Positions 6,277 through 6,407 of a DNA stretch of 6,407 nt are shown in pieces. How positions within the stretch are numbered: the stretch's first letter is position 1; every line of letters starts with the position of its first letter. The notes beneath the pieces were generated by a model. It made no database searches. It saw only the letters and a program-made list of their open reading frames with translations, and was not told where the DNA came from. Source of the stretch: an uncultured Mucispirillum sp. Lineage in GTDB: Bacteria; Chrysiogenota; Deferribacteres; Deferribacterales; Mucispirillaceae. The stretch covers positions 1-6,407 of the forward strand of contig CAMEOC010000063.1 in the NCBI GenBank assembly GCA_945929285.1, read 5' to 3'. The translations under genes were made by a program, and so were the position numbers.

Positions 6277-6407
6277 TATAATGTCCTATTCATTGAGCCT
6301 GTCTTATATTCTTCCAAATCCAATGCCACAAATATAAATCCTTTAGATTTTATATATTTTATAATATTTTCTCGTAACTGGTTATTTAAAATTATTTCTT
6401 CCATGTG
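6276..6407 (-). CDS. larE: LarE C-terminus, nickel-pincer cofactor sulfur transferase (partial)
   Basis: The complement of 6276-6407 is open for 43 codons plus TAA; the 5' part of the gene lies beyond the window. The C-terminal stretch GFIFVALDLEEYKTGSMN followed by RTL matches the family ending of LarE (GF-x-YV-x-LDLxGYRxGSMNEVL-like), as recalled from the family. LarE is an ATP-dependent enzyme that inserts sulfur into the pyridinium dicarboxylate precursor of the nickel-pincer cofactor used by lactate racemase LarA and related enzymes. Some LarE proteins sacrifice a Cys sulfur and others use an iron-sulfur cluster; the deciding residues are outside the window. The stop codon shares its last base with the start of the outer-membrane protein gene. 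Identification rests on this short but distinctive signature only. Confidence 0.8.
   Translation of the reverse strand, partial: HMEEIILNNQLRENIIKYIKSKGFIFVALDLEEYKTGSMNRTL
6284..6287 (-). promoter_or_regulatory. Ribosome binding site of the barrel-protein gene
   Basis: On the - strand this reads AGGA, 7 bases before the ATG at 6276-6274 and inside the last codons of larE. It is one of the better Shine-Dalgarno sequences in the window and fixes this start, which also gives a complete signal peptide. Confidence 0.65.

Noticed and set aside
1..6407. CRISPR array, insertion sequence, tRNA/rRNA or phage-type genes
   Set aside because: No spaced repeats, terminal inverted repeats, transposase motifs or tRNA-like cloverleaf sequences were seen. 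Nearly every base is accounted for by coding sequence.

Overview
The window is AT-rich by eye throughout, densely packed and apparently chromosomal. Outside the promoter/operator region before lexA, the genes touch or are separated by 15 bases or fewer. The predicted outer-membrane protein and an NtrC-family activator point to a Gram-negative (diderm) bacterium. The LexA operator is nevertheless the GAAC-N4-GTTC type known from Bacillus and other Gram-positives. A very AT-rich diderm with ntrYX, LexA and this operator fits the Deferribacterota, perhaps a host-associated relative of Mucispirillum. That placement is an inference from composition and gene content, not a sequence match.

Layout on the + strand: the last 35 codons of an unidentified gene (1-108); a four-TM NtrY-type sensor histidine kinase (122-2290); its partner NtrX-type sigma-54 activator, overlapping it by one base (2290-3654); a promoter plus SOS operator at 3655-3704; the SOS repressor LexA (3715-4329, starting at the internal ATG); and the translesion polymerase DinB/Pol IV (4345-5394). 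On the - strand, converging on dinB with 3 bases between the stop codons, lie a predicted outer-membrane beta-barrel protein of unknown function (5398-6276) and, one base overlapping upstream of it, the C-terminal end of larE (6276-6407). larE encodes the sulfur-insertion enzyme for the nickel-pincer cofactor; it is outside the longer ORFs but its C-terminal signature is clear.

How the genes work together: NtrY and NtrX form a membrane-signal-to-sigma-54-transcription pathway. LexA and DinB form a compact damage-inducible unit in which LexA represses itself and, by co-transcription, the mutagenic polymerase. The two units share a strand, so read-through from ntrYX into lexA-dinB is possible because no terminator is visible between them. 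The larE/outer-membrane pair is a separate, translationally coupled unit.

I see no CRISPR array, mobile element, tRNA or rRNA, and no clear new defence or mobile system. The points most worth a second look are the compound LexA operator, the sigma-54 activator loop variant in NtrX, the DinB C-terminus without a standard clamp motif, and the uncharacterised barrel protein coupled to larE.
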